The notes beneath the pieces are model-generated. The model ran no database searches and was not told the DNA's origin. It was given only the letters and a program-made list of their open reading frames with translations. From contig PHFE01000029.1 of NCBI GenBank assembly GCA_002796755.1, forward strand, positions 1,737,353-1,801,352: DNA of 64,000 bases, given 5' to 3'. The translations under genes were made by a program, and so were the position numbers. Position 1 is the first letter of the stretch. Each line of letters begins with the position of its first letter. Shown here piece after piece: positions 20,463-31,889 of this stretch. The stretch comes from Paracorniculantispora psalliotae. Lineage: Eukaryota > Ascomycota > Sordariomycetes > Hypocreales > Cordycipitaceae.

Positions 20463-22367
20463 ATGCTGTCTCATTGCCTGCGCCAACGGCCCGTCGCCGG
20501 CCTGACGAGCTTGTCTCGAGCTTCTGCTGGCATCGTCAATGCCACGCACAATGGGTATGTGATTCAATTGGGCGGTTTGGCGCCCCGGTCGAATCCGTCC
20601 ACGATGACCTCACTAACGCGAAACGCTCCCTCCAGCCGCTTCCTCTCGACAACGGCTTCGCGCCGTGCCGACGACAAGCACACCTACAACAAGATCTCGG
20701 GCACCATCACCCAGCCTAAGTCCCAGGGCGCTTCCCAGGCCATGCTCTACGCCACCGGTCTCTCTGAGGCCGATATGAACAAGGCGCAGGTCGGCATCTC
20801 GTCCGTCTGGTTCGAGGGCAACCCCTGCAACATGCACCTGCTCGACCTCTCCAAGGCCGTCCGCGACTCGGTCAAGAAGGCCGGCTTCATCCCCTACCGC
20901 TTCAACACCATTGGCGTCAGCGACGGCATCTCCATGGGCACCACCGGCATGCGCTACTCCCTCCAGAGCCGCGAGATCATTGCCGACTCCATCGAGACCG
21001 TCATGAGCGGCCAGTGGTACGACGCCAACATTAGTCTGCCTGGCTGCGACAAGAACATGCCCGGCGTCGCCATCGCCATGGGCCGCGTCAACCGCCCGTC
21101 CATCATGGTCTACGGCGGCAGCATCAAGCCCGGCTGCACCAAGGGCGGCGAGCCCATCGACATCGTCTCCGCCTTCCAGGCCTACGGCCAGTACATCAGC
21201 GGCGACATCACCGAGGAGGAGCGATTCGACATTGTCCGCAACGCCTGTCCCGGCCAGGGTGCCTGCGGCGGCATGTACACCGCCAACACCATGGCCACCG
21301 CCATCGAGACCATCGGCCTGACCCTCCCCGGAAGCAGCAGCAACCTGGCCGACAGCCCGGAAAAGATTGCCGAGTGCGAGAGCGTCGGCGAGGCCATCAA
21401 GAACCTGCTTAAGGAAGACATTCGACCCCGCGACATCATCACCCGCCAGGCCCTCGAGAACGCCATGGTCGTCATCACCGTCCTCGGTGGCAGCACCAAC
21501 GCCGTGCTGCATCTGCTCGCCATTGCCGATGCTGCTGGCGTCAAGCTCACCATTGACGACTTCCAGAGCGTCTCCGACCGCATCCCCTTCCTCGCTGACC
21601 TGAAGCCTTCTGGCAAGTACGTCATGGCCGATCTCCACGCCATGGGTGGCACGCCTGCTCTGCTCAAGTACCTCATCAAGGAGGGTCTCATTGACGGCTC
21701 CGGCATCACCGTCACCGGCAAGACCATGAAGGAGAACGTCAAGGACGCCAACGAGTTCCCCAAAGACCAGGACATTATCCGCCCTCTCAGCAACCCCATC
21801 AAGCCCACCGGCCACATCCAGATTCTGCGCGGCTCCCTCGCCCCCGGCGGCTCCGTCGGCAAGATCACCGGCAAGGAGGGTCTCCGCTTCGAAGGCAAGG
21901 CCAAGGTCTACGACAGCGAGCCCGACATGATTGCCGCCCTCGAGCGCGGCGAGATCAAGAAGGGCGAGAAGACGGTCGTCATCATCCGCTACGACGGCCC
22001 CAAGGGCGGCCCCGGCATGCCCGAGATGCTCAAGCCTTCCTCCGCCATCATGGGTGCCGGTCTCGGCAAGGACGTCGCTCTCCTCACCGACGGCCGCTAC
22101 TCTGGCGGTTCACACGGCTTCATCATCGGCCACATTGTCCCCGAGGCCATTGACGGCGGCCCCATTGCTCTCGTCGAGGACGGCGACCACATTGTCATTG
22201 ACGCCGAGGAGCGCGTCATCAACCTCGAGGTCCCTGAGGATGTCATGGCTGCTCGCCGCAAGGCGTGGAAGGCCCCTCCCCCGCGCTACACCCGCGGCAC
22301 CCTGACCAAGTACGCCCGCCTCGTCACCGACGCTTCTAGCGGTTGCGTGACGGACAAGGCTCAGTAA
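20463..22367 (+). CDS. ILV3: Dihydroxy-acid dehydratase, mitochondrial (valine/isoleucine synthesis)
   Basis: Fe-S enzyme that converts 2,3-dihydroxy-3-methylbutanoate and the methylpentanoate analogue to the 2-oxo acids. The whole stretch is open, but 20555-20635 has a GTATGT donor, CACTAAC branch and CTCCAG acceptor. It is therefore almost certainly an intron of exactly 81 bp without a stop. Spliced, the protein is 607 residues; unspliced, 634. Splicing joins ATHNG to RFLSTTASRRADD and so builds a conventional presequence. Cluster ligands are in EGNPCNMHLLDL, LPGCDKNMPGVA and NACPGQGACGGMYTANTM. The active-site Ser loop is DGRYSGGSHGF. Identification is firm. Confidence 0.96.
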   Translation: MLSHCLRQRPVAGLTSLSRASAGIVNATHNGYVIQLGGLAPRSNPSTMTSLTRNAPSSRFLSTTASRRADDKHTYNKISGTITQPKSQGASQAMLYATGLSEADMNKAQVGISSVWFEGNPCNMHLLDLSKAVRDSVKKAGFIPYRFNTIGVSDGISMGTTGMRYSLQSREIIADSIETVMSGQWYDANISLPGCDKNMPGVAIAMGRVNRPSIMVYGGSIKPGCTKGGEPIDIVSAFQAYGQYISGDITEEERFDIVRNACPGQGACGGMYTANTMATAIETIGLTLPGSSSNLADSPEKIAECESVGEAIKNLLKEDIRPRDIITRQALENAMVVITVLGGSTNAVLHLLAIADAAGVKLTIDDFQSVSDRIPFLADLKPSGKYVMADLHAMGGTPALLKYLIKEGLIDGSGITVTGKTMKENVKDANEFPKDQDIIRPLSNPIKPTGHIQILRGSLAPGGSVGKITGKEGLRFEGKAKVYDSEPDMIAALERGEIKKGEKTVVIIRYDGPKGGPGMPEMLKPSSAIMGAGLGKDVALLTDGRYSGGSHGFIIGHIVPEAIDGGPIALVEDGDHIVIDAEERVINLEVPEDVMAARRKAWKAPPPRYTRGTLTKYARLVTDASSGCVTDKAQ

Positions 22368-23099
22368 GCGGCAACAAGCCTACAGAAAGCATGTGTCATC
22401 ATAGTTGGAAGGAAAAACGGTATAAAAGAAAGTTGTTTGCCAAAAGGATTTTCGCCACCGGGAGTTTGGAATACCATTGAGTGGTTGTGTTGATTGTTGT
22501 ATTTTTTTTTTCATCTCGTTTATAGTACCTTTTTTAACTAGAAAATACTGACTTGAGTTGGCTACTGGTCTATATCAAACTGCCAGGATCAAGATCTTTT
22601 GCACTGGAAGACACCTTTTAGTGTATCGAAATAGCAGGTAGTGACTGTGGTATAGGTTTCGCACTCTCAAAGCGATTTGACTGTATATTTGGTCCTGCTA
22701 AAAGACACAGGGATTCACCAGGCAAATTGGCTCGTAAAAGGGTGCCACAAAGAGTCACACACACAACACAGAACCAGAGTGAGTGGGTGGAGCGGATAAG
22801 TCCAAAATGTGATTTGCAGGGTATAAAACTAACAATACTGTAGATCCTAATAGTTTCTACTAAACGAACATTTCATTCGATATTAAGTCGAAATAAAGTG
22901 GATGGTGTGCATCAGCTGCTTTGGTGATATTCATCGGCTGCGACATCATTGATCCGAATCCTGGTGCTTCTCCGCATATTTCAAGACAACCACGTAGTAA
23001 TGAAGTCATACATCCGGTTTTGCCGTTGTTAGCGAATATTCGCCACAGAGCATCCGGGATACATAAAAAGGGGGGTTCATCATCATCCATCCACAACTG
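22368..23099. other. Convergent 3' regions of ILV3 and the next regulator
   Basis: T-rich runs near 22500-22540 and AT-rich sequence. No coding frame with support. The genes on both sides end toward this space. Confidence 0.45.
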
Positions 23100-25031
23100 T
23101 TATGTTGGCTCTTTTGCCTCGCATATCTCCAGGAATGAAAGCGCCGCCGTCTTGAAAAAAGGCATGAAATCGAGGAGCTCTCCGTCCGTATATAGTCGAT
23201 CATAGTGCTGCATCAGCTCGCCGATGCTGGCCGCGGCCTGCTTGCACACGACCTCGGGCACCGTGCCGTCCGCCGCGGTCGATTCGAACACGTACGGCGC
23301 CAACATGCACAAGACGCAAAAATGATAATACGTGCTACACGAAACGGGCGATTAGAACATACAACAAACCATGCTCAAGTTGAACGTGATGAGAACTTAC
23401 TGGGAAAATAGTATCAATGGCGTGTCGTTGCTGCAGCTCGTGGTATACGCAAAGAACGACTCGTACCAGCGCAGGCCGTTTTGATACGCTTCCATTGCAT
23501 TTTCGAACGATCTTTCGTCAGGAGAATGCCGCGCCTTGTATACCCATTCGGTAAACTCAAAGACCTTGGCTGCGACAACTTTTGGGTTGTTGGGTAATTG
23601 GCTAAGGTCTCTTGCGAAGAACCCGTCATCTGCTGCGATTTAGTGACATGTTCGGCGAAAAGGGAAAATCACGCCCTACCGATAATCGATCCTGACAGGT
23701 CTGAATTCGCATTTGTATTGCTGGCGTCGCTATTATCGTGCGCAGGCCTTTGCATGCCAACCTTCGCAGCCAGGTCGTCCAAGGTCTTGTTATAATCTTG
23801 TATCAAGAAAAGAACCCTAAACATTCGATATTAGCCAAAGTGTACTAATGCGAGTCACAAATCGAAATCGAATACCTGTTAAACGACACAGCTGCACAGT
23901 AAAGATTTGCATACGCTTGTCGATCTGCTGCAGTAGGCTCGGCTTGTTTTGTTGCCCATTGCTGCGTAACAGCCGCGCCATAATCGCCCGCAAAGCCTAG
24001 ACCGTCTTTCATCTTGCCACAACTCAGACAGTAGAGCGCCAAGATGCCCAACGCTTGTATATCCGCGATGCGGTGAGGCAATCCATCCCCGTTATACAGT
24101 GATGCTATGGCTGCCTGCGCAAACGTATCGCCAAGGTCTTCTGGTTGATTCTCGCCCACCAGAGACGCATCAATATCTGCGAGTTTCTCGCGCGCCAATA
24201 AGGTGGCTATGGCAAGAAGAGAATCCAGGAGCGCGGAAGAACAGTGCTGGCCGAATCCAGACTCAAAGTTGCGTGTAAAATCGTCTCTGTTGATGGGGCA
24301 AAACGAAAGACAGTCCCGGGCGAGAATCGTGTACAGCAGTTGCGGAAGTCGTGACCGGTAGTAGCCAAGATTGGCCCGAAGACGTGTTTCTGGGGTGGAT
24401 AATATCGTGGGTGGTGTCGGCTCCGAGGACATTGGACTTGTCGAGCTCTCCTGAGCACTCGAAAATAGGTTTGAGGAACCATTGGGAGACTGGGAGCTAA
24501 GCCCAGACGCCGAAGAATCGCCTGTGACAAACTTGTAGTTAGAACATTGAACGAGGCCATCCAAAGCAAATAGTCACATGTTGACGAGCAAGTGGTAAAA
24601 ATTCTGTCGTACCATTGCCGGCATAGTCAAGACCGTCAATGTGCTGTGTTAACATTTCAGCCACTTCAGCACGCGACTGGCCGTCTGATAGCCGCTGTAT
24701 TATATTGTTCAGCTCTGCTGAGCTCGTATTCTTTGAAGATATAGCGTCTAACAGAGCGCTATTGTCCGTGTTAATGGACTGCAGTCTGGCCAGTTCATCT
24801 CGCAGGTTCGCCTTGGAGACACGCGTGGTCGCGAGATAAACGCACTCCGCGCCAGCCTCATGGCATGCTTTGCAAGGAGTTGAGCCATCTCCATCGCACT
24901 ACAGCAAAAAATTGAGCAAAGTTGAATAACGCATTAAAAAAACCCCCACGACATAGTTTTCCTCTTACCTTTCGCTTTCTCTGACGACAAAGCTCACAAG
25001 CGTGGTGGGCTACCGATTGCCGACGCGGCAT
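23100..25031 (-). CDS. Zn2Cys6 transcription factor (six exons)
   Basis: Fungal binuclear-zinc regulator of 531 residues. Exons in order: 24969-25031, 24613-24898, 23876-24521, 23680-23816, 23401-23629 and 23100-23334. All junctions are phase-consistent. The first intron splits the zinc cluster exactly before its third Cys. Spliced, the cluster reads CELCRQRKRKC, then DGDGSTPC, KAC and HEAGAEC (C-x2-C-x6-C-x7-C-x2-C-x6-C). A coiled region follows (NLRDELARLQS), then a Ser/Pro-rich linker and a fungal regulator middle region (GYYRSRLPQLLYTILARDCL, ADIQALGILALYCLSCGKMK). The C-terminal part is DFMPFFKTAALSFLEICE. Target genes are unknown. It is convergent with ILV3, which is not evidence of regulation. 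Confidence 0.88.
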
Positions 25032-27577
25032 TGCTGGCAGGGAGCCCTGGTCTGGCTCGCAAGGTGGTTTGTTTCTCAGTATATGTAAGAGGAAAAAAAA
25101 AAGGGTAGGCTCGGCGAATCTCGTTGTCGGGAAGACGATCCGGGGTCACCGGGTGGCCAAGGAACCGGTGGTCAGTGGGCTGAATGCGGCAAAAGGCACG
25201 CAAGCACAGAATCCACGGTTTTTCAACCTGCGCGTGGGGGAATGACGTGCAAAACTGAGGCTTCATTGGCCTTTTGCTGAGAGCTCCACCCTACTACTGA
25301 ATTGTTAATCAACCGCCCTCTCCCAGCCAGCCCCTGCCCGTCAGAAAAAGCAGCGTTGCGCGCCATACCACCAAGGCTAGTCTCACTGCAGACCTCGGCC
25401 GGGGGCCAAGTAAACAGGTTTTTTGGTGGCCCAGCGAACCCGACGACAGACGCCCTTATTCCTTATTCACAACCAATCAGCCGCGCCGAGCATGGCCTGT
25501 CCAGCTGGACACACCAAGGAGCAGTAATGTGGGTGTGGAGGGTTGCTTCTACTGGTACATACACAACACGTCCCCAAAGTTTAGGGCCTCGTCAGGCAGC
25601 CAAACGGCGAAGTTGGTGTCGAGCCCCTCCCAATGCACCAACTTGTCGAAGGGTCCAAGGGTCCCTTCGATTCTCCTAGTGGCAATCCCTGCCGAAAAGG
25701 CAGATGACTTGTGACCGAGAGGCAGCCGAAGAGCTGGAGTTTGGCTGTGGGAGCACTCAACCCCTTGACCACCTTGAATGACTGTTCTTGATCTCTTAGT
25801 ACTCTACGCTCTACCCAGTCAACAAATCAATGCCATCTTGTAACTTTCCACACTATGATGCTACCCCGCGCCGATGGGATCAGGGCCTGGGGGACGGCGC
25901 AGGGACGGCAGAGAGAGGTACTGACTGGTATGTACGCACAGGGCGAGAACGAAACGTACCCGGTTGCGCAAGATCCTTGCTCCCATCAGCCAAGGCCCCC
26001 ATCGGCCACTCGCCGTTACGGGGTCCTTTCAGGAGCCTTTGCTCCTTGCGCTAAACCTTCTCAGACTAAAAAACAGATGACCCACCCCAGGTGAAGAAAT
26101 AAGAAACAGGCTAAATTGCTCGCTAGAGTCAAGTTTTCCCGCCAATTTACGGGACAAGGCTGTCAAGTACCCGAAGGAAAAAGAGAGGGGCACAGTGCCC
26201 GCGGAGACCCCTCCTTCATCTCAAGAGAAAACTTGCCGATCCCAGGCCGTTTCTGTCTGTTGTCGCTGTTCTTGAGGGCGGGCTGACCTGACGGGTGACT
26301 GTGGCGCGCAGATGGGCAACCCTTGCTGTCGGGACTCGCCACAATGAAACCCTGTCCGCGCAAGTCCCCTAATAGATGAGGTCATATTGACGTAATTTGA
26401 ACCCTTGGCCTGGCCGGGTTTTGTGACAGCCCCTTGCCAAGCTTGATAGTTTCGCTCAAGCAGCGATAATTCATTATCGCACATTCGAATGGTGCCGATA
26501 AACGGACTTTCCGATCCTCGCCATCTCGGGCTGTCCGATAACTCGAACCCCAGAGCGCTTTTGTGCATCGAGCCCGCTAATCTGCTCATCGGTTTGTGGC
26601 ATTCCTCGGTTTGTTGGCGGGTTCAAAGGAGAACCCTAATTAGACATTCCAATTGATGTGAGAGCTGCGGCACAACGCTACGACCTTGTCTGTAACGCCA
26701 CCCACTAACAACAGAGCCATCACGCGAGGAAACGTAAAAGCCCTACCCAATGCATATGATGGCAACGAATAATTTAAAAATCTAGCGTATGATTGCGATC
26801 ATTTGACGCGGCGATTATGCGAAGGTTCGCGGTGTTCCCATTAGTGCGTGCTGTCCACTCCCGCCGAGGAAATCTTGAATTCGGGGAGTGGAGGAAGATG
26901 AAAGCGCGCTAACCGAGTTTGTAAAATGGAAAACGGGACTGTTTTAAACCTGTCTTGTTAGGTGGCTGTGGCAGTCATGAGTGGGATTTGGGCTAACATA
27001 CCTCGATGCTCCCACCGCGGCGCGCGGGTGGCTCTGGGAAGGCCAGACGCAGGTGTCAACCCCATGCTGGTGTCCCGGCTGCAGCCGTTGTGTGATGGCA
27101 TAGACACTTTCTCATGCTTAATACAGTACAGTGACACTCGATTTGTCCATAAGACTTCTTAGATGCAAGTCAGTTGGCCTCGTGCTCAATGAATGGCCTA
27201 TCTCAGAGACCCATTACTGCGCAAGCTTTTGCAACATACCACATCCTGGTTTAAATAGGCTGTAAAATGTGCTCGTGAATGGATTACAAGTTAAGGAAGG
27301 CAAGGAAAGGCTCGACAAGTGAGAGAAATAGAGTGGCCGCAGCTCAGATATTCAGTGGAATGCCATGGGTCCTTTCAAGATAGATTCCAAGTTTAAAGTC
27401 GAGTGAATCTGACGGTTTGCAAGCCTGAATAGAGTCAATTTCTTTCCATTATGATAAAAGAATGATACCACATAATGATGATAGTTTCACATTCAGAATA
27501 TTGGCTGTTATGTTTATGCTTTCGGATCCCCCGAGCCGACTTTTGGCAGGAGGTGTCCGCGAATATGAACTCGTCAT
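25032..27577. other. 2.5-kb gene-free region
   Basis: Only short shadow frames, with no domain, exon chain, tRNA or rRNA recognised. Base composition is mixed, GC-rich at 25300-26100 and lower afterwards. It begins the degenerate 25-34 kb interval. Confidence 0.5.
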
Positions 27578-28456
27578 TCAGCGGGTACTAATATCTGTAC
27601 GATGACACTCATCGAAGCTCGCTGCTTCTTTGACCAGAAATCCTTCAGACTCAACCAAGAGCGATCCATATTCTTCTTCTCCTAAGGTACTGCGCCCATC
27701 GACTTGTTCAGCTTCGGTCTGTTGGGGCACTGACAGCAGTACTGATTCAATTTCTTGCTCAACGACAGCCATGGAGCCGTATTTGCCAAGCTAACAGTTG
27801 AGTACAATCCGACCGAAAAGCTCATCTTGATCGGTACCAGGGTATTCTCCTGCCCTGAATCTCTGGATTCTGGGCGGCGGATCCAGTTCGTGCAGGGAAT
27901 ATGCCCAAAGCGGATGTAGTAAGTGCACCAAGCTAATGCAAACTGTTCAGAAGCTGCGCCAGCAGCTGGGAGGTCAAGATTACGGTCAAGCTTGTAATAC
28001 TGCTCACTCGTGGCTTGAACCACTTGCCCTATCTTGACAGTGGCGCCGAAGTCGACCAGGCGGACGTGGTCTTGGCGTAGAAGGATATTCGCGGGGCGCA
28101 GGTCTCCATGTGCGTAGCCAATGCTCTAGCTAAGCGAGGGCGCTTGCGATTTGCCTGATATATCGTAGTTGAGTATGAAGCGGCGTCGGCTGATCGGAAT
28201 CGAGGCGTGCCTGGAATGTTGTTCCAGCGCGGTCGAGAAATATACCGTCCGGCGTAATAGCGATACAGCGTATAATGTTGGGATGCGGATGCTGCTTGAG
28301 CAACCTATAAACCGCCTTTTCATTTGTGATTCTTTCGGCTCTGTCTTCCATCTCCGTTACCTGTGACGGCGCGCCATCTACAAATCTGGTAGGACACTTG
28401 AGGACGAGACGCTCGCTAATGGCAAAGACTTGCCCCGCCGCGCCTCTGGACAACCA
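27578..28456 (-). pseudogene. Broken protein-kinase-like gene
   Basis: Read on the minus strand, consecutive frames give a complete kinase-like order. First a Gly-rich loop (LSRGAAGQVFAISERLVLKC), then ITNEKAVYRLLKQHPHPNII. Then comes the catalytic loop YAHGDLRPANILL (HGD in place of HRD), VRLVDFGATVK (the DFG motif) and FALAWCTYYIRFGHIP. A C-terminal part in another frame begins HELDPPPRIQRFRAGEYPG. It is broken at least three times: an in-frame TAG with a small indel just before the catalytic loop (near 28120-28130), a one-base loss after FGHIP (near 27890), and a TAG in NC*LGKYGSM where Trp is expected. Both TAGs can be derived from TGG. The family resembles the uncharacterised fungal kinase-like proteins with HGDLRPANILL. 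Non-functional as it stands. Confidence 0.75.
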
Positions 28457-28979
28457 ATTGTGGCAAGAAAAAGTGAAGGGAAAGGAAATTCTAATCTGAC
28501 TACCATGTACTTGTATCACCACGGGGAGCGGCCGAAGCTGAAGTGTCAAGAACAGAAAGAAAAAACGGCATGGACAAGTGTTTGCAGTCGGGTAAAAAAT
28601 GACCAATCAGGTGATGAAGCAGCTGCTTGTCGCACACCGACATTGAACAGTGGCAAGCTTGGATGTGAAAGAAAAGAACGCCTACAACATCAATTCGGTC
28701 TTTGGAGTTGAACATGGCGCTCCTCTCATACGGCAATTTGTCCCTATCTAGCTCGATCTCACGTCGATTCATTGAGTTTTGCATATCCGTTAACACTGTA
28801 AAGGTTTCTTCTCTAGTAACCCAAAGCTGATTTAATGTTTGGTTTACTATTAAGAGAACTTAAAAGCTAGCCACTTATTTCTAACCATGGTGGCAAACGC
28901 CTGGTATTGACTAACGTTACCTTTTAAGGGACATACCATTCACAACAAACTCATTGATCCTTTTCTCTGCTTTCACTCT

Positions 28980-29305
28980 GGTCGGCGATATCCTTTTGAG
29001 AAGATCTCGGCTGGGTTGTTTGGCCTTGCCATTGAGGACGGCGGGGCGCAGATTGACTTCGTGGCTTCGCGGCCTACGGCCTCTATTAACCCCAAAGAAA
29101 CTGAACTGGGAACTATGGCGTCCTCATCTACATGGGCGGTGTCGACGATTCGGGTGTCCCTAGTCGCTCAGGCGCGGTTGCTATCTTCGAAAATGGTGTC
29201 GACACATCCAGCGGCCGCATTCGCGGAGAAACAGTTGGCAGAGGGAACACAGAGCTGACAGAGGGAATAAAGAGCTTACAGACTTCGAGTTTATCCTCCA
29301 GCTAA
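28980..29305 (+). pseudogene. Frameshifted orphan coding fragment
   Basis: Protein-like sequence runs RRYPFEKISAGLFGLAIEDG to RPTASINPKETELG in one frame. It continues after a one-base shift near 29105 as NYGVLIYMGGVDDSGVPSRS and AVAIFENGVDTSSGR to a TAA at 29303-29305. YGVLIYMGG is faintly kelch-like, but I cannot assign a family. No start codon or upstream exons were found, so this is a remnant at best. Confidence 0.35.
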
Positions 29306-29788
29306 CAATAAGCTCTCTCGTTTGATGAAAGGAACGGACGAAGGATTGCGTTACTGGGAATATTGTACTTTGGCGCGCCGTTATGCTTGAGCGTTCGTTC
29401 AGTTAACTAGCAGAAACCTGTGTCATATACATACTGTATGACCACATGCTAGTTTTTTTGCTTCTTGCAAAGGCTATTCGACACTTCGCTAAGAAGGGTG
29501 AAACGCTGCAACGGCCTGTACTGGATAGCTGAAATTTGCCGTTTCTACCAGCTTTCTCAAAATTTACAGTTACAGGCTAAGGTAAGAGAACATTGTCTAT
29601 TGTAGTTTATGATAGTTGCAGACACCTTTATTATGCGATAAGGAAGTTCTAGTCTAGAAAGCTCCTTCTTTCTTAAAGATACCGCTCGATTTATGTAGAT
29701 ATATATGTCCACGATTGGCTCAGCCCTCTTCAGCTATATTCCTCACTTCTCATATTTACACCAAATCAGAGCGAAGTAAGAAACACAG

Positions 29789-30052
29789 TTGATGGTTCAG
29801 CTGATAGAGCGGGATGGATTTTTATGGGACCACGGATGGGAGAGTATTAGAATGAATGTCTGCAGACGCTGGAGGGGCTATAGGGACCCAGTTAGGTCCG
29901 TGGTGTTCTCGCACGGCTCGGCGCTCGTGGCATCGTGCTCACACAATAGGACGCTGCGAATCTGGCGCGCCAACACGGGCGAGTGCGTACAGACTCCGTA
30001 TATTGGACATACTTCAAAACGCCTTTATTTAGCTAGAATCGCTCTTATTTAA
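29789..30052 (+). pseudogene. WD40-repeat remnant of an NLR/HNWD-type gene
   Basis: One nearly complete WD40 unit is visible: YRDPVRSVVFSHGSALVASC, then HNRTLRIWRANTGECVQT and GHT. This spacing and wording (SVVFSHxSALVAS, RIWRANTGECVQT) is that of the highly repetitive C-terminal domains of fungal NACHT/NLR incompatibility-type proteins. Neither the NOD domain nor further repeats are present, and sequence on both sides is AT-rich and non-coding. It is a relic, not a gene. Confidence 0.55.
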
Positions 30053-31439
30053 TAACTAATGCTAGCGCTATTACTATTAATAGTGATATTCTTAAGGGTA
30101 CGTAATTATCTATAGAGCCATCTTGTATTAGGATTAACGAAAGTTACATTACATGGGATAGAAGAAAAGCGCTATAGCTTCCAGCTAACTTCGGGCACAC
30201 TACTCATCTATATTATAATATACTCTTATAATTGCGCCCAGTCTGGGAAAGGTGATTATCGTCGGACTATTGCCTTATTGCTCCGTAGCATGTAGGTAGC
30301 CTTTGTAGTACCACTATATGCGGTAGTTTGAAGTTAGACTTCAAATCCTCCTTCTACGCATCGCTTGGACTAAGGGTAGGATTATCCGGCTAGTGTTTCC
30401 TCGCAATCCGCCATAGTCGAATAGTTTCACCGAGGGACACTTGCATACGGAATCGTAATGGATACAGATAGGGTTACTTATATCATATTACCCGTCGGCT
30501 TCCTAGTCATTCAGTCGCAGCTGTGGGAGTATTTTCGTAAGTGTTGCAGTGTCAGCTCGGTTGGACTCTTCGGCAGAGGGATTTACGCCGGGACTTCTAT
30601 CGTCGAATTTTTTTGTGCAGACTGCGATGCTCTCGGCGAAGGTGCAGAGCACGGCGTGGTTCGGTGTCGCGGCTTTGGTTGGTGATGTAGCTTCGCTCGA
30701 TTCTCATTGCCCCCCCCGGTGAGAAGTGGTCCGAGATTTGCAGTAGAAGCATCATCCTGGCCGCTCAAACGGTTGTTTCTCGGTCAACGACTTGGCTAAG
30801 ACTTTCAAATTTTGGCGTGGTGGAGAAAGAGTTTTGCGTCGCCGCGCTATCCTGTTGGTATTGTTTCCTCGGATCGACCTGTTTCCTAGACATGTTGGTA
30901 GCCCGAGTGGAGCGGGCGAGCGGATTGTGTGTGCGTGCGTGTCTGTCTATCTGCTAGCAGCCCAATGTATAATTGCAGGTGTGGCCGCCACCGCCTGACC
31001 AAGGCATCGAATTATAGTTTTCTTCTTCGGCTGTAACGCGGCCTTAGAGACGCGCTAGCGTCAAGGATGCACCAATCTTCAATAAACTCATTTTAAGGCG
31101 CACCTATTTGAAGTTATACTGAGTCAAACTTATTAGCCCCGCAGAATCCCGCATATCAACCAGGCGAGTCCAGACTAAGAGAAATTGCCGAGACATTAGA
31201 CCAGGCATTATGAGACATTGATAGATCACCAGAAGTTATTGTGATCAGCAATTGCCTTGTTTGAAGTTGAGCATTGAGCGGTGTGACGTGTATGGGCCGC
31301 GTTTAACCCCCAATAGGAGTAGAATTGTATCCAATGGCACATATAAAAGCATCTGTCTGTTCCCTGAGGAGTGTTTAATTACTTCGTCTTGTTAATCACC
31401 CACGCACCCTTTCCTTCATATTTTCAAACGGTCAAAGCC
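30053..31439. other. AT-rich, probably decayed sequence
   Basis: No coding signal. 30050-30250 is rich in TATA/TTAA steps and looks like old repeat DNA altered by C-to-T mutation (RIP-like), but no element could be named. A TTCAAATCC string near 30340 resembles a tRNA B box. No matching acceptor stem or A box was found. Confidence 0.4.
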
Positions 31440-31889
31440 ATGCGTATCTCTTCGCTTCTCATTTTCGCGCCTCTGGTCACTGCCGGACCTCGACCTTCCC
31501 GTGCGGGAACTATCCAGCTATGCGCAGATACGCAGTACAAAAACTGCAAGGGCATGCCGGTTTACGTCAAATACCTTGAACAGTGCGGTAGGAGATGCCA
31601 ATCCCCAAGAAGAGACGTAAATTGAGTTGTTAATGGAACTTTATAGAGGACGTGCCTGGTGGCGATAATCTCTCATCCGTCAAAGTAGATAGGATTGTGT
31701 GTCACTTCTTCACGTACGTCAATGACTTCGCGCCTCACAAAGCTGTAAGATCCGCCCGTGCTAACAAATTTCAGTGATGCGGGCTGCACCGGAAGCAACT
31801 TTACCGTCAAGGACCAGATTCCTCGACTTACAGCGTATCAGGGAGGCAAGTTCAACGACAATGTCAAGAGCTACAAGTGCGAGCAATAG
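31440..31889 (+). CDS. Small secreted cysteine-rich protein (109 aa)
   Basis: Three exons: 31440-31587, 31647-31713 and 31775-31889. The introns are 59 and 61 bp, with GTAGGA and GTACGT donors and TTATAG and TTTCAG acceptors. All phases match. The product has a signal peptide (MRISSLLIFAPLVTAG) and a mature part with six Cys (28, 36, 49, 68, 76, 107), enough for three disulfides. The Cys-x7-Cys start, VCHFFTDAGCTGSNF and the terminal SYKC pattern resemble small beta-rich secreted fungal proteins, some of which are effector candidates. I do not recognise a named family. It is the only intact gene between 25.1 and 33.8 kb. Confidence 0.75.

Noticed and set aside
30300..30370. tRNA-like string ending TTCAAATCCTCCTTCTAC
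   Set aside because: Looks like a T arm with 3' acceptor strand, but no complementary 5' strand or A box upstream.
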